Of a stretch of 40,273 nt of DNA, positions 17,184-24,229 are shown one piece after another (position 1 is the first letter of the stretch; the number at the start of each line of letters is the position of its first letter). Origin of the DNA: a virus; IMG/VR virus record IMGVR_UViG_3300036944_000785, positions 1 through 40,273 of that record; one strand, written 5' to 3'. The position numbers and the translations under genes were made by a program. The notes beneath the pieces are model-generated. The model had not been told where the DNA came from. It saw only the letters and a program-made list of their open reading frames with translations, and did no database searches.

Positions 17184-17340
17184 TGTACGCCCTCCACGCC
17201 TTCATCACCCAGCAATATGGCTTGGCATACGTCTCCATCAGCACGCGCGCCCATTTGCGACCTACGAGCGGCACAAGACGGCACTCAAGATTCAATGGGT
17301 TGCAATGGTGCTGAATGCGGTGACGTAAGCAGATAGCCAT
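17176..17340 (-). CDS. Small lysis-cassette protein of unknown function
   Basis: A 54-aa protein with strong ribosome site GAGAGGAAACC before ATG. It is the first gene of the late operon, downstream of the late promoter. It is basic and rich in His, Arg, Cys and Trp (LRHRIQHHCNPLNLECRLV) and has no clear membrane segment. Small proteins with an HRxQHxxNPL-like opening are common beside lysis genes of phages of Gram-negative bacteria, as far as I recall, with no known function. Its stop overlaps the GTG of the endolysin, so translation is coupled. Confidence 0.75.
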   Translation of the reverse strand: MAICLRHRIQHHCNPLNLECRLVPLVGRKWARVLMETYAKPYCWVMKAWRAYSA

Positions 17341-17447
17341 GGTTTCCTCTCAAAGAAGTGGCCGCCCCGTTGGCTTGGGGTGGTGAGCAGGAAAGAAGGA
17401 CAACCGCGCACGCCCCAGCAGGCCGCGTGAGGCGACCCTCTTATGTG

Positions 17448-17493
17448 TACGCGGATTATACCGTGGGTTTTGGGAGGCTCTGACGAGCGTCAG
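17448..17493 (-). promoter_or_regulatory. Late promoter with dyad at the -35 position
   Basis: Read leftward, a perfect TATAAT box lies at 17460-17455, preceded by a poor -35 (TCAGAG at 17-bp spacing). A perfect 14-bp dyad, CTGACG-CT-CGTCAG, covers 17480-17493 and is centred near -39. A good -10 with a weak -35 and a dyad at that place is the usual form of an activator-dependent promoter. It lies between the early leftward terminator and the lysis genes, so it should drive the whole late operon. Transcription should start near 17448, about 110 bp before the first gene. Confidence 0.65.
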
Positions 17494-17540
17494 GCGAGAG
17501 ATAAGCGAGAGTCAGATCAAAACGGACTTGACAAGGTTTG

Positions 17541-17572
17541 CGGGAAAAAGAAAACCCCTCCGAAGAGGGGTT
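17541..17572 (-). terminator. Intrinsic terminator of the leftward early operon
   Basis: Read leftward, an AACCCCTC stem, a TTCG loop and GAGGGGTT (17572-17553) are followed by TTCTTTTT. This is a textbook rho-independent terminator overlapping the last stop codon of the early operon. It insulates the late promoter just downstream. Full late expression therefore depends on that promoter or on antitermination. Confidence 0.9.
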
Positions 17573-17855
17573 ATGTGCTGGGGTTATGTTGCTCTCTGAA
17601 ATCCCACGGCCCATTCAATACAAGCAGGCAGCTAGGCATCGGACCTACAGCTATTTTCATCATGGTTGAAGCGTCAAGATCGTCCTGAGTTACACCATGA
17701 TCACGCAGGACATTCATTGCTTTTGACGCGGAATAGCCTTCATGGCGAAAAACTATCGCTTGTTCCCCATCGGTGCGCCAAAAGCCATCTCTCCAAACAG
17801 TCTTTGCAGCAGAGGACTGTGCTCTCATCCTCTCAAGCCGGTCTTTCAGGTTCAT
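17571..17855 (-). CDS. Hypothetical protein at the end of the early leftward operon
   Basis: A 94-aa protein starting at the ATG at 17855 behind GGGGTGG, overlapping the preceding small membrane-protein gene by 4 bases. It has an amphipathic N-terminal helix (LKDRLERMRAQSSAAKTVW) and a folded-looking middle (EQAIVFRHEGYSASKAMNVL). There is no recognised domain. As the last early gene before the late promoter it could be a late regulator, but no DNA-binding motif is clear. Confidence 0.65.
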   Translation of the reverse strand: MNLKDRLERMRAQSSAAKTVWRDGFWRTDGEQAIVFRHEGYSASKAMNVLRDHGVTQDDLDASTMMKIAVGPMPSCLLVLNGPWDFREQHNPST

Positions 17856-18007
17856 CGCACGTCCACCCCGCACATTGACGCCACACAAGCGGACACCGCC
17901 AATAGGAAGCCAAGCCCGACAGGTATCGCGAACAGTGACAGGCCGGATAGAAACATTTTCTCGGCACGCTTTTCTTTGCGTTCCCATGCGTCGCGCTCAC
18001 TCGGCAT
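17852..18007 (-). CDS. Small single-pass membrane protein
   Basis: A 51-aa protein starting at 18007 behind GGAGGGTGGAGTA. A charged N-terminus (RDAWERKEKRAEK) is followed by one hydrophobic segment (SGLSLFAIPVGLGFLLAVSA) and a short Cys-containing tail. It is coupled by overlap to both neighbours. It could be a small holin-like or envelope protein, but it lies before the early terminator, not in the lysis cassette, so I leave the function open. Confidence 0.65.
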   Translation of the reverse strand: MPSERDAWERKEKRAEKMFLSGLSLFAIPVGLGFLLAVSACVASMCGVDVR

Positions 18008-18213
18008 TACTCCACCCTCCCTCGGTTTTCCTTGTAGAACTCCCACATTTCCGCAGCATCACACCGGCGCACACCAGCCCCGTCGGGGATAGCTGGGCAG
18101 CCTTCGATCTTGCATAATTTCCTGACAGTAGTTTCACCTATTCCAAGCCTTTTTGCAATCGCTTCAACGCCTTTCAATATCTCAATCGGTCGGACTATGG
18201 GCTGCTGGCTCAT
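18007..18213 (-). CDS. Small HTH DNA-binding protein (excisionase/AlpA-like)
   Basis: A 68-aa protein starting at the ATG at 18213, behind a very strong GAGGAGGTGAAGGG. It has the winged-helix pattern of HTH_17/excisionase-like proteins: GVEAIAKRLGIGETTVRKL (about residues 16-34), then PAIPDGAGVRRCDAAEMWEFYK. It may be the excision factor or a late-gene regulator; its distance from the integrase argues for regulation. The start overlaps the previous stop. Confidence 0.7.
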   Translation of the reverse strand: MSQQPIVRPIEILKGVEAIAKRLGIGETTVRKLCKIEGCPAIPDGAGVRRCDAAEMWEFYKENRGRVE

Positions 18214-18497
18214 CCCTTCACCTCCTCGAACACATAGCTCGGGTACATCTGCGTGGTGCCCATGATTGTCATGATCTTCTTGCGAGATGACCGGCACACG
18301 CCCCGCGCAATGGCCTCTTTGATAACCTTCCTCGCCTTATCTGGTCCGCACCCGAGAATGTCGGCAATCTCTGCCGTGGTATGCCCTTCACCGCCTGCCG
18401 CCTTGTCTATCTGGGACAGCAGAGCGACGAGATCACAGCTTATCCCTTGACGGGCTGAGGGCGCATCGTGTTGATGTTCAGGAGATGCGATTTCCAT
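18210..18497 (-). CDS. Small HTH regulatory protein
   Basis: A 95-aa protein with GGAGG before ATG. Residues about 38-66 (GHTTAEIADILGCGPDKARKVIKEAI) form a clear helix-turn-helix, followed by a wing-like segment (GVCRSSRKKIMTIMG). It overlaps the end of the metallophosphoesterase gene by 58 bases and the next HTH gene by 4. Two adjacent HTH genes at the end of the early operon, just before the late promoter and its dyad, are natural candidates for the late activator. Confidence 0.7.
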   Translation of the reverse strand: MEIASPEHQHDAPSARQGISCDLVALLSQIDKAAGGEGHTTAEIADILGCGPDKARKVIKEAIARGVCRSSRKKIMTIMGTTQMYPSYVFEEVKG

Positions 18498-19222
18498 GAA
18501 AATCCTCCATTATCGTCGATGTCGAAGTGAACAAGGCCAAAATCAACAACCCCGGAACACTGGCGAACGCCGTATTTGCTGCCGGGGCCTTGGAGCGCTG
18601 GGGTGGTCAACGCCAAGTGCGTGGGGTTCCCGCTGTACTCGTGGTAATGGACGTGAGACCGGACGATCACCCGTGCAAGCGGAGCCCAATCGCGCTCATT
18701 CCACAGCACGTTCCATATCCGCTCACGGGATACAGCCGTATGTCTTCCGTGGGGAACACCAGAAGAGCCGATCTTGTGCTTGAAATCAAACACGCAGCCG
18801 TTAATATCCAGCCATTCATGCCCGCCTATGTGCGCGCCGAGTTCGCTGGCAATCTTGGCTTCCCAGTCCTCTTCCGTGCCGACATGGTAGGGCGTGCCGT
18901 ATATGACAAGGTGATTGGCAGCGTTCGCCTCACGGATGCAGGCAAGGGCCATGTCCGCCTGTTCCGACAGATCGGTGGTGATGAGCTCGACGCCTCCGCT
19001 TCTGGCGCCACGCCCGTCAATGGCGTCGCCGTTTATGACCAGCCAGTCGATGGGCTGCAGTGCTGCAAGAGTCTGCGCGTACCAGCCCCACAGTTCACGT
19101 TGGAGCATCCCCCATGCGGCGCGTGATTCACTGGCGTCTGAGATGGAGTATTGCCAGCCGGGAGGAGTGAGTCCGGCCCGGTGTCCGCAGTGCTTGTCGG
19201 AGGTAATCACGAGGCGCTTCAT
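18440..19222 (-). CDS. Calcineurin-like metallophosphoesterase
   Basis: A 260-aa protein with the ordered metal-binding motifs of the superfamily: SDKHCGH (D9, H11), NGDAIDG (D66), YGTPYH at 108-113 in place of GNHD, and RSHVHYH (188-194). It should hydrolyse a phosphomonoester or phosphodiester with two metal ions; the substrate is unknown. Phage enzymes of this type can act on nucleotides or on nucleic acid ends. It lies in the early leftward operon and overlaps the preceding gene by 4 bases. The GNHD site is altered to GTPYH, which keeps the metal-binding His. Confidence 0.82.
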   Translation of the reverse strand: MKRLVITSDKHCGHRAGLTPPGWQYSISDASESRAAWGMLQRELWGWYAQTLAALQPIDWLVINGDAIDGRGARSGGVELITTDLSEQADMALACIREANAANHLVIYGTPYHVGTEEDWEAKIASELGAHIGGHEWLDINGCVFDFKHKIGSSGVPHGRHTAVSRERIWNVLWNERDWAPLARVIVRSHVHYHEYSGNPTHLALTTPALQGPGSKYGVRQCSGVVDFGLVHFDIDDNGGFSWKSHLLNINTMRPQPVKG

Positions 19223-19671
19223 TTACCCACCCATTTAGGCTCCTGAGTGGCCCAACTCTTTTTCATAGTAATAGGCATCCCGGCCGTGATCCCAACGCCG
19301 CAGGCAACAAGTTCCCCCTTGCTTTTCTCGTCACAATTTCCAAGTGATGGCTTGGGTTCGCTATCCTGCATGTCTGCAGCTATCGCCAGATATCCGGCTG
19401 CGTCACGGTAATTGTCGCGCTTTCCTGCCCCATTCAGTTCGCGGGCCAGCTTAAAGAGCACCATCATGTGGGCTACATCGCGGGGGGTTATTTCTGGGGA
19501 GCTTCCCGCAGCGGCCTTTGCATTTCTGTAGCCGTTCCACAGCTGGGCTATGACATTGTGGCTATCCTCAGGCGATCCATACTGCTGCTGGCGTTCGCCA
19601 TTGATGATATCGTGGGCCTCTGCGAGGATAGAGCCTCGCTTCCCGCCGTCGTCCTTGCGTCCTTCGGTCAT
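19219..19671 (-). CDS. DUF6378-type phage protein
   Basis: A 150-aa protein starting at the ATG that overlaps the previous stop at 19671, behind GGGGGTGGAGAA. The sentence ILAEAHDIINGERQQQYG, then HNVIAQLWNGY, ITPRDVAHMMVLFKLAREL and KRDNYRDAAGYLAIAAD, is the conserved core of the DUF6378 family found in many phages. It is helical, in the spirit of MazG/dUTPase-like folds, but the metal ligands are not certain. The C-terminal 40 residues look variable. Function unknown. Confidence 0.78.
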   Translation of the reverse strand: MTEGRKDDGGKRGSILAEAHDIINGERQQQYGSPEDSHNVIAQLWNGYRNAKAAAGSSPEITPRDVAHMMVLFKLARELNGAGKRDNYRDAAGYLAIAADMQDSEPKPSLGNCDEKSKGELVACGVGITAGMPITMKKSWATQEPKWVGK

Positions 19672-20021
19672 TTCTCCACCCCCTTGAACGCGAGGAATAG
19701 TTTCGATACGGCTGTTGACGGTGAGTGTGAAGAACCACGAACCTTCACTTTGCTTCTGAATTTGACAAATGTGGCTGTGTAGTTTGGACACGCCTCTTCG
19801 CTATATTGCGTGCGGTCTGGTGATGATGTGATCGTAACCACTCCGTGCTTCCGCATCTCCTCCACCAGTTCCCACGCAGCGTTCATGTCGGTGGCGTAAT
19901 CTGGGATTTTCACATCACAATATGAGCAATCATCAGGGCATCTGTAATTTGTTCTAGTTCCCTGAGCACATTTACCACCCCTCGCCTCAGCCACCTTCGC
20001 CGAAAGTTCATCGTTGGTCAT
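19668..20021 (-). CDS. Phage_ABA_S-like (BC1872-type) protein
   Basis: A 117-aa protein starting at the ATG at 20021 behind AGGAGCCAACCC. Early residues TNDELSAKVAEARG, a Cys-containing loop (CPDDCSYCD) and YATDMNAAWELVEEM match my memory of the phage ABA-sandwich (BC1872-like) family. The C-terminal TAVSKLFLAFKG resembles the closing helix. The family has no known activity and is common in early operons. Confidence 0.65.
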   Translation of the reverse strand: MTNDELSAKVAEARGGKCAQGTRTNYRCPDDCSYCDVKIPDYATDMNAAWELVEEMRKHGVVTITSSPDRTQYSEEACPNYTATFVKFRSKVKVRGSSHSPSTAVSKLFLAFKGVEK

Positions 20022-20031
20022 GGGTTGGCTC

Positions 20032-20244
20032 CTACTTCCTTGCCATATATGTTTCGTGGTCGTTCTGCCTGTATCCATCAGAGCCGACGCTGATCACAAC
20101 TCCACACTTCCTGCATACGCAAAGCCTGCTAGTGCCATCAGGGCAATCCTCACTTACCCCATGTCTGAACTCGACACAGAAATTACGATGATTGCATGTG
20201 GCAATTTTCCAGAGACGCATAAACGCTGTGGTTAATCTCTTCAT
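20032..20244 (-). CDS. Small zinc-ribbon-like protein
   Basis: A 70-aa basic protein starting at the ATG at 20244 (a GTG three codons earlier is possible). C-x-H (ATCNHRNF) and LCVCRKCG motifs could form a zinc site. It is coupled to the membrane-protein gene upstream. No family name can be given. Confidence 0.6.
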   Translation of the reverse strand: MKRLTTAFMRLWKIATCNHRNFCVEFRHGVSEDCPDGTSRLCVCRKCGVVISVGSDGYRQNDHETYMARK

Positions 20245-20249
20245 ATTAC

Positions 20250-20618
20250 TCACTCCCCCGCGTTGCGCTGTTCAGTTTGTTTGCAGTTCAAACTATCGGG
20301 TTCAGCAACTGGCATACTCAGAACCATCGCTTCCATAGCCAGCATCATTCCGCCCAAAACGTAATGTTCTGCCATAAAGAGCGGCACCATGAACGCCACT
20401 TCAGTAGCCAAGTGATATGCAAAGAATGGCTTAGAATACTTGGGCCTTGGCTTGCCGTGTCTGGCGGCCACAATGACACTGAAAAACAGAATAAATATCG
20501 TGCCTCTGACAATCCATTCCGCCCACGTGTTGCCGTTGAAGCAGAATTCCCAGATTACCCAGAAAACAAAGCAATCAAGAGCGACAATCGCTGCGAGCTT
20601 TGATCTTTTACTTTCCAT
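20250..20618 (-). CDS. Membrane protein of unknown function
   Basis: A 122-aa protein starting at the ATG at 20618 behind GGAGGGAGGA. It has about four hydrophobic segments: IVALDCFVFWVIWEF, WIVRGTIFILFFSVIVAA, AYHLATEVAFMVPLF and LGGMMLAMEAMVLSM. The linkers are basic on one side. Small polytopic proteins in early operons may alter the host membrane or exclude other phages. No family is recognised. Confidence 0.7.
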   Translation of the reverse strand: MESKRSKLAAIVALDCFVFWVIWEFCFNGNTWAEWIVRGTIFILFFSVIVAARHGKPRPKYSKPFFAYHLATEVAFMVPLFMAEHYVLGGMMLAMEAMVLSMPVAEPDSLNCKQTEQRNAGE

Positions 20619-20799
20619 TCCTCCCTCCGTTCTTCTTCCACCAGTCCCGCACCATCTGGTGGTACGGGCAGGTAGGCACACCGTGTGCAGGCTTGGGCGT
20701 ACCGGACTTGCCGCCGAAATATGAATACCCGTAGCACTTGCCGGACTTGGTGCAGGGCAGCTGCGATGCGTGGGTGTCGCAGGGTTTAGGACTGGTCAT
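20608..20799 (-). CDS. Small Cys-containing protein
   Basis: A 63-aa basic protein overlapping both neighbours (14 bases upstream, 11 downstream). It contains C-x8-C-x6-C-type spacing and a CPYHQMVRDWWKKN end. The sequence GKCYGYSYFGGKSGTPKPAHGV looks like a small zinc- or disulfide-stabilised fold. The ribosome site is weak (AGGTGCGACC). Function unknown. Confidence 0.6.
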   Translation of the reverse strand: MTSPKPCDTHASQLPCTKSGKCYGYSYFGGKSGTPKPAHGVPTCPYHQMVRDWWKKNGGRNGK

Positions 20800-21265
20800 G
20801 GTCGCACCTGTATCCTGTCCGTTCGCAGAAATCCGCGTATGCCTTACGCACCTTGGCCTCGTTCTCAGACTTGAGCTTGATCAGCCCGAAACGGTCGGTG
20901 CGACGCCATAGCCTGCGCGTAATGCGCCATCGCCCCGGCTCTACGTCGTACTTGCCAAAGTGGTAGAGCGGTTCGATGTGTACAAAAGCATGCATATCAG
21001 CATGAATGCTGAAGCAGTCTTTCGGGGCGTTTTTGAAGGGGAAAGACTTCAAGTTGGCACGGCATGCTATTTTCACGTCAGGGTGCTCACAATTGGGCCA
21101 ATCCGCGCTGCTGTATTCGAGGTCGCATTCATTCGTCCGGTGGTTGCAGTTATTGCATCCAAAACCCTTTTCAGCGTCGGAGATAGCCTTGCCGAGCACA
21201 ATCAACACGTCGTCTTTGGACGGCTCGCCTTTGCACTTAAGATATCCGTCATAAACCAGCGTCAT
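20786..21265 (-). CDS. Hypothetical protein with Cys/His cluster
   Basis: A 159-aa protein. Residues about 35-70 hold C-x2-C-x2-H, then further Cys and His (CNNCNHRTNEC, WPNCEHPD), suggesting one or two zinc sites. The N-terminal 33 residues are helical, and a basic middle follows (RWRITRRLWRRTDRFG). It is part of the tightly packed early leftward operon and overlaps the MazG-like gene by 4 bases. Family unknown. Confidence 0.65.
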   Translation of the reverse strand: MTLVYDGYLKCKGEPSKDDVLIVLGKAISDAEKGFGCNNCNHRTNECDLEYSSADWPNCEHPDVKIACRANLKSFPFKNAPKDCFSIHADMHAFVHIEPLYHFGKYDVEPGRWRITRRLWRRTDRFGLIKLKSENEAKVRKAYADFCERTGYRCDHDQS

Positions 21266-21549
21266 GCCTTCATCCTCCCTTCCAGCCGCTCAACCTTGAA
21301 CGCGATCCGCTCTTGCACATGCGGCTCCATGGCCGGAATCAACACGTTATCCAGCTGCCAAAGTGTCACGGCCACGTCTGCCCGCTCGTCTATAATCTTG
21401 ACCATGCAGTGATTGTCATGCACCACAGCTTCCAGTTCGTCGGCCAGTTCGCGCAATTCTTCGGCCACCTTGAGCACTTGGGCGCGTTTTCCAAAGTACT
21501 CCACTGCCTTCCGGCACACGGCCTGCTGTTCTGGGGTGAGCTGGATCAT
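21262..21549 (-). CDS. MazG-like nucleoside triphosphate pyrophosphohydrolase
   Basis: A 95-aa protein starting at the ATG at 21549 behind GAGGCAGCA. The metal-binding E-E-x-x-E (E30, E31, E34 in AEELREL) and E-x-x-D (E55, D58 in IIDERADVAV) motifs are those of all-alpha NTP pyrophosphohydrolases. The length fits one minimal domain. Such phage enzymes hydrolyse (d)NTPs or alarmones during infection; the exact substrate is not shown. It overlaps the downstream gene. Confidence 0.78.
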   Translation of the reverse strand: MIQLTPEQQAVCRKAVEYFGKRAQVLKVAEELRELADELEAVVHDNHCMVKIIDERADVAVTLWQLDNVLIPAMEPHVQERIAFKVERLEGRMKA

Positions 21550-21556
21550 TGCTGCC

Positions 21557-21907
21557 TCAATATATCTTCGGCGGATAATGCCGGAATTTGTGTTTGCATT
21601 CAGGACACGTCGCCACGGTGAACTCATGGACAGATTTGCGCAGCTTGTCTTCGTACCGTTCTAACCGCTCTTCTTCCGTAGCCCGCGCGTGTAAATAACT
21701 GTATGCGCTCATAATCAAGCCACAGTCGTTACACGTAACAAGCTGGGTTTCGTTGTCGAGCAAAACATGAAAGTGCTTGCATTCATATTTCTGCTCTCTC
21801 TTTGCCACGCTGCGCTTGCTGATCTTGAGTACTGCGGAGTCCGTTTTGACCGGGTTATCCGCTGATCCTTCACGCCTCTCAAACAGAATTACCTTACCTT
21901 CGCCCAT
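21557..21907 (-). CDS. Zinc-ribbon protein
   Basis: A 116-aa protein starting at the ATG at 21907 behind GGGGAGATACA. There are two Cys pairs, CNDCG at about residues 62-66 and CPECKHKF near the end, plus a CKHFHVLLD knuckle. A charged helix (ARATEEERLERYEDKLRK) lies between them. It probably binds nucleic acid or another protein. It sits next to the RuvC-like resolvase, so a replication or recombination role is possible. Confidence 0.68.
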   Translation of the reverse strand: MGEGKVILFERREGSADNPVKTDSAVLKISKRSVAKREQKYECKHFHVLLDNETQLVTCNDCGLIMSAYSYLHARATEEERLERYEDKLRKSVHEFTVATCPECKHKFRHYPPKIY

Positions 21908-21917
21908 TGTATCTCCC

Positions 21918-22370
21918 CTACTTCCCAAATCCGGCCCTGTAGCCCCAAGAAGCGATAAGCAAGGCATCTGCCCTGCCATGATCCTTTTTGCGGCTCAGAG
22001 GGGCATCTGGGAACATTCTGCGGGCAATTGTGAGCGACGGCTTGTCGTTGTCGTTCCCGCGCTTGGGTACAACTCCCTTCTGCCACTGCTGCGGGGTTGC
22101 TTCCGTCCACGCAATACCGAGAGAATCGAGCAGCCCTTTCCACCAGCCGTAGTTCTGACCGAAGCTGAACGTGCTGGAAACGCCCTGCTTGGGCATGGCA
22201 TGGACTCGTTCGAGAACAGCGTAGGTAATACCGTGCTTGAACTTCCACTCGCGTATCTTCTCGGCAACAGAGGGGCCGTCAGTCCAATCCACGTGGTCGA
22301 TATACTCGTTGTTCCCAACGAGGGCGGCGGCTCCGCTCTTACCGGGGTCTATGCCCATGATAGTATTCAT
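21918..22370 (-). CDS. RuvC-like Holliday junction resolvase
   Basis: A 150-aa protein starting at the ATG at 22370 behind GGAGGATG. It has an RNase H-fold nuclease with acidic residues D8 in GIDPGKSG, E54 in AVLERVHAMP and D130 with H131/D135 in KKDHGRADALL. The length and motif order match the RuvC-like resolvases encoded by many phages. It would cut four-way junctions made during replication, recombination and packaging. Confidence 0.88.
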   Translation of the reverse strand: MNTIMGIDPGKSGAAALVGNNEYIDHVDWTDGPSVAEKIREWKFKHGITYAVLERVHAMPKQGVSSTFSFGQNYGWWKGLLDSLGIAWTEATPQQWQKGVVPKRGNDNDKPSLTIARRMFPDAPLSRKKDHGRADALLIASWGYRAGFGK

Positions 22371-22438
22371 CGTGCTACATCCTCCGGGGAATGACGGGCA
22401 GGCCATCGGCCCAGCCCAGTTGCATTGCTGCTGGCAGA

Positions 22439-22999
22439 TCACCAGCTTTCCGCCCGCTGTCGCTTCTGCGGTGCCACGTTGTGCGCTGCCCGATAAACCA
22501 CATCGCCCAGCTGAGCCTGTCCACGCTCGATCACCTTTGTGCGGCTGGGGAGCGAAGAAATGGCGTTAGGCACCGGTGCCTTGTCACCGAGGTACACATG
22601 CCCTCGCTGCGTGGCCCGTTCTGCCGTGATGCCACCGTGGTACGGGTCGCAGTAGCCGCACGGACCGGCCATGGTGTACATATTCCCGTTGCGCTCAGGG
22701 TCATAGGCCACGTACAGCTGCCGTCTGCCCTGGCAGTGAGGACAGTTGCCCATGCCGTCGTCTTCGTGCAGCTTGGAGATGCCCGGCCAGCTTCCGTATG
22801 CAGAGTGCATGGCGGCAATCAGGTTGCGCGGGCACGATTCGTTGCGGCAGATCACGTCGGTGATGTACGGCACGGCAGCGTCTGGGATGGATTCGACCTT
22901 GGAGAACGTGAAGTCGGCCTTCGGGCTGCTCGGCTTGTAATCGGCCCCGAACGTCAGGCTGATCTCTTTCCACATCACGTTGAAGTGTTCGCGTTTCAT
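22439..22999 (-). CDS. Putative replication accessory protein with zinc-binding motif
   Basis: A 186-aa protein with AGGAGCACAGC before ATG. The N-terminal half is helical (FNVMWKEISLTFGADYKPS and IPDAAVPYITDVICRNESC), and a C-x2-C...C-x2-C zinc site follows (NCPHCQGRR, GPCGYCDPYHGG). It lies directly after the replisome organiser gene, the slot often occupied by a helicase loader. The C-x2-C-x-G-x pattern also resembles a DnaJ-type zinc knuckle. Neither role is proven. Confidence 0.65.
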   Translation of the reverse strand: MKREHFNVMWKEISLTFGADYKPSSPKADFTFSKVESIPDAAVPYITDVICRNESCPRNLIAAMHSAYGSWPGISKLHEDDGMGNCPHCQGRRQLYVAYDPERNGNMYTMAGPCGYCDPYHGGITAERATQRGHVYLGDKAPVPNAISSLPSRTKVIERGQAQLGDVVYRAAHNVAPQKRQRAESW

Positions 23000-23011
23000 G
23001 CTGTGCTCCTA

Positions 23012-23746
23012 CTATCCTGCTCCTGGTCCGTACTTCCGTATCGCCTCCGCCCTCAGTGCCGCCATGTCGCCAATAGGCACATCGTCGTCGCCTCCCCCTG
23101 TCTCTCGTTTCCATGCCGCGTAGATGCTCTGGAACTTGGTGAGGCCGTTCTTGCCCTTGTTGCGTAGCTGGGCCAGTGAGCGGGCATTGGGTGACCAGAA
23201 GGTATCCTTGACCGCCCAGCGCATGGCGGCACGGATATCTGCGAGGGCAAAGCCGTCGATACGCATGAGCTTATCCACGCAGTCCTCGGACTGGCGAGTT
23301 GACGACGGGGTGATCTTGGGGGCCGTGTTCCCGTGAAGCTGAATAGCGTAAGCCTGAAAGGTACCCACGAACTCAGCGAGTTCGGGGTTTATATATTCTT
23401 CTTCTTTTTTCTCTTGCTTTTGTTCTTGCTTTTGTTCTTGTTGTTGTGTGCTTTCGCTAGCGTCTGGTTGCTTCTGGTTGCAATTGCTACCTTCTGCTTT
23501 CACTTGCTTCTTTGCAGCATTCGCACGCATCTTCGCACACTTATCGGCATAGCGCTGTTGATCGCGCTCAAAAGTCTGCTCGAAAAAGCCGAACGCCATT
23601 TCAACAAGCGGATCGGAAAACTCAAAATCCTCGCCAGAGTTGAAGGCAAACATTGCTTCCAGCAATTCGCCCTTCTGCTCTTTGGTGAGCTTCTGGATGG
23701 GCTTGTACTGGTCAAGGTAGAGGAAGAATCCCTTATGGTCAGACAC
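23012..23746 (-). CDS. Replisome organiser (DUF6291 N-terminus, DnaD-like)
   Basis: A 244-aa protein starting with GTG behind GGAGGGGTAGGGAC. The N-terminal sequence FFLYLDQYKPIQKLTKEQK, then LLEAMFAFNSG and DPLVEMAFGFFEQTF (residues about 7-60), matches DUF6291, the winged-helix region of phage replication initiators. A charged, Gln/Lys/Glu low-complexity linker (about 85-118) leads to a C-terminal helical part. It should bind the origin and recruit the host helicase; no phage polymerase or helicase is encoded, so replication would use the host machinery. The linker DNA has iteron-like repeats. Confidence 0.78.
   Translation of the reverse strand: MSDHKGFFLYLDQYKPIQKLTKEQKGELLEAMFAFNSGEDFEFSDPLVEMAFGFFEQTFERDQQRYADKCAKMRANAAKKQVKAEGSNCNQKQPDASESTQQQEQKQEQKQEKKEEEYINPELAEFVGTFQAYAIQLHGNTAPKITPSSTRQSEDCVDKLMRIDGFALADIRAAMRWAVKDTFWSPNARSLAQLRNKGKNGLTKFQSIYAAWKRETGGGDDDVPIGDMAALRAEAIRKYGPGAG
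23385..23480. other. Candidate replication origin inside the replisome organiser gene
   Basis: An AT-rich tract with TATATA and poly-pyrimidine (23389-23412) abuts two exact and one partial 12-bp direct repeats (CTTGCTTTTGTT at 23413 and 23425, CTTG... at 23437). A 10-bp repeat (TCTGGTTGCT-like) follows at about 23462-23482. Phage replication initiators often carry their origin within their own gene. The repeats also encode the low-complexity linker, so coding bias could explain them. Confidence 0.35.
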
Positions 23747-23881
23747 GTCCCTACCCCTCCGCCATCATCAGCGCTGAATTTGTCATTTCCTCTTGCCTCC
23801 TCCCACCGCATGGTGCATACTGCCCATACAGTGATTGCTTTGAGCGCCCAGAATCCGTTCCCCCGGCTGGGCGTTCTGTTT

Positions 23882-24229
23882 TTAGAACGCTATCTCGTAT
23901 CCCAGTCCCAACGATTCACCGGCAGCGGTGATCAACTCGCCCACCCTGTCGGCAATCGGCAGGTCAGAAATCCACACCCGATTCATACCAAGCTCAGGCG
24001 TAGGCCGGTTAATTACCCGGGACGAATCGCCGCACAGCTTCGAGCAATACTTCTGCACTGCAAAACGTCTCCTGAACTTCCGGCCACAATATGGACACAC
24101 AGAATGCATCAGCTTTTCGCGGTGCTCCCGTGCGCAACGGTTTGAGCAGTATTTGCCCCAACCCTTTGCAAGGCGGGCAGGCTCAACGCGCATTTCCTTG
24201 TTGCAGTTCTGGCAGTTGACTATCGGCAT
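23882..24229 (-). CDS. Zinc-finger protein with two Cys4-type knuckles
   Basis: A 115-aa protein whose ATG overlaps the previous stop (TGATG at 24229). There are two copies of a C-x2-C...YCSxxC pattern: CQNCNKEM...YCSNRC at about residues 6-32 and CPYCGRKF...YCSKLC at 45-66. Each probably binds one zinc. The spacing recalls small MYM/TRASH-type or HNH-associated knuckles, but no catalytic HNH is present. The C-terminal 45 residues are a helical domain. A nucleic-acid role beside the CII-like regulator is likely. Confidence 0.72.
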   Translation of the reverse strand: MPIVNCQNCNKEMRVEPARLAKGWGKYCSNRCAREHREKLMHSVCPYCGRKFRRRFAVQKYCSKLCGDSSRVINRPTPELGMNRVWISDLPIADRVGELITAAGESLGLGYEIAF

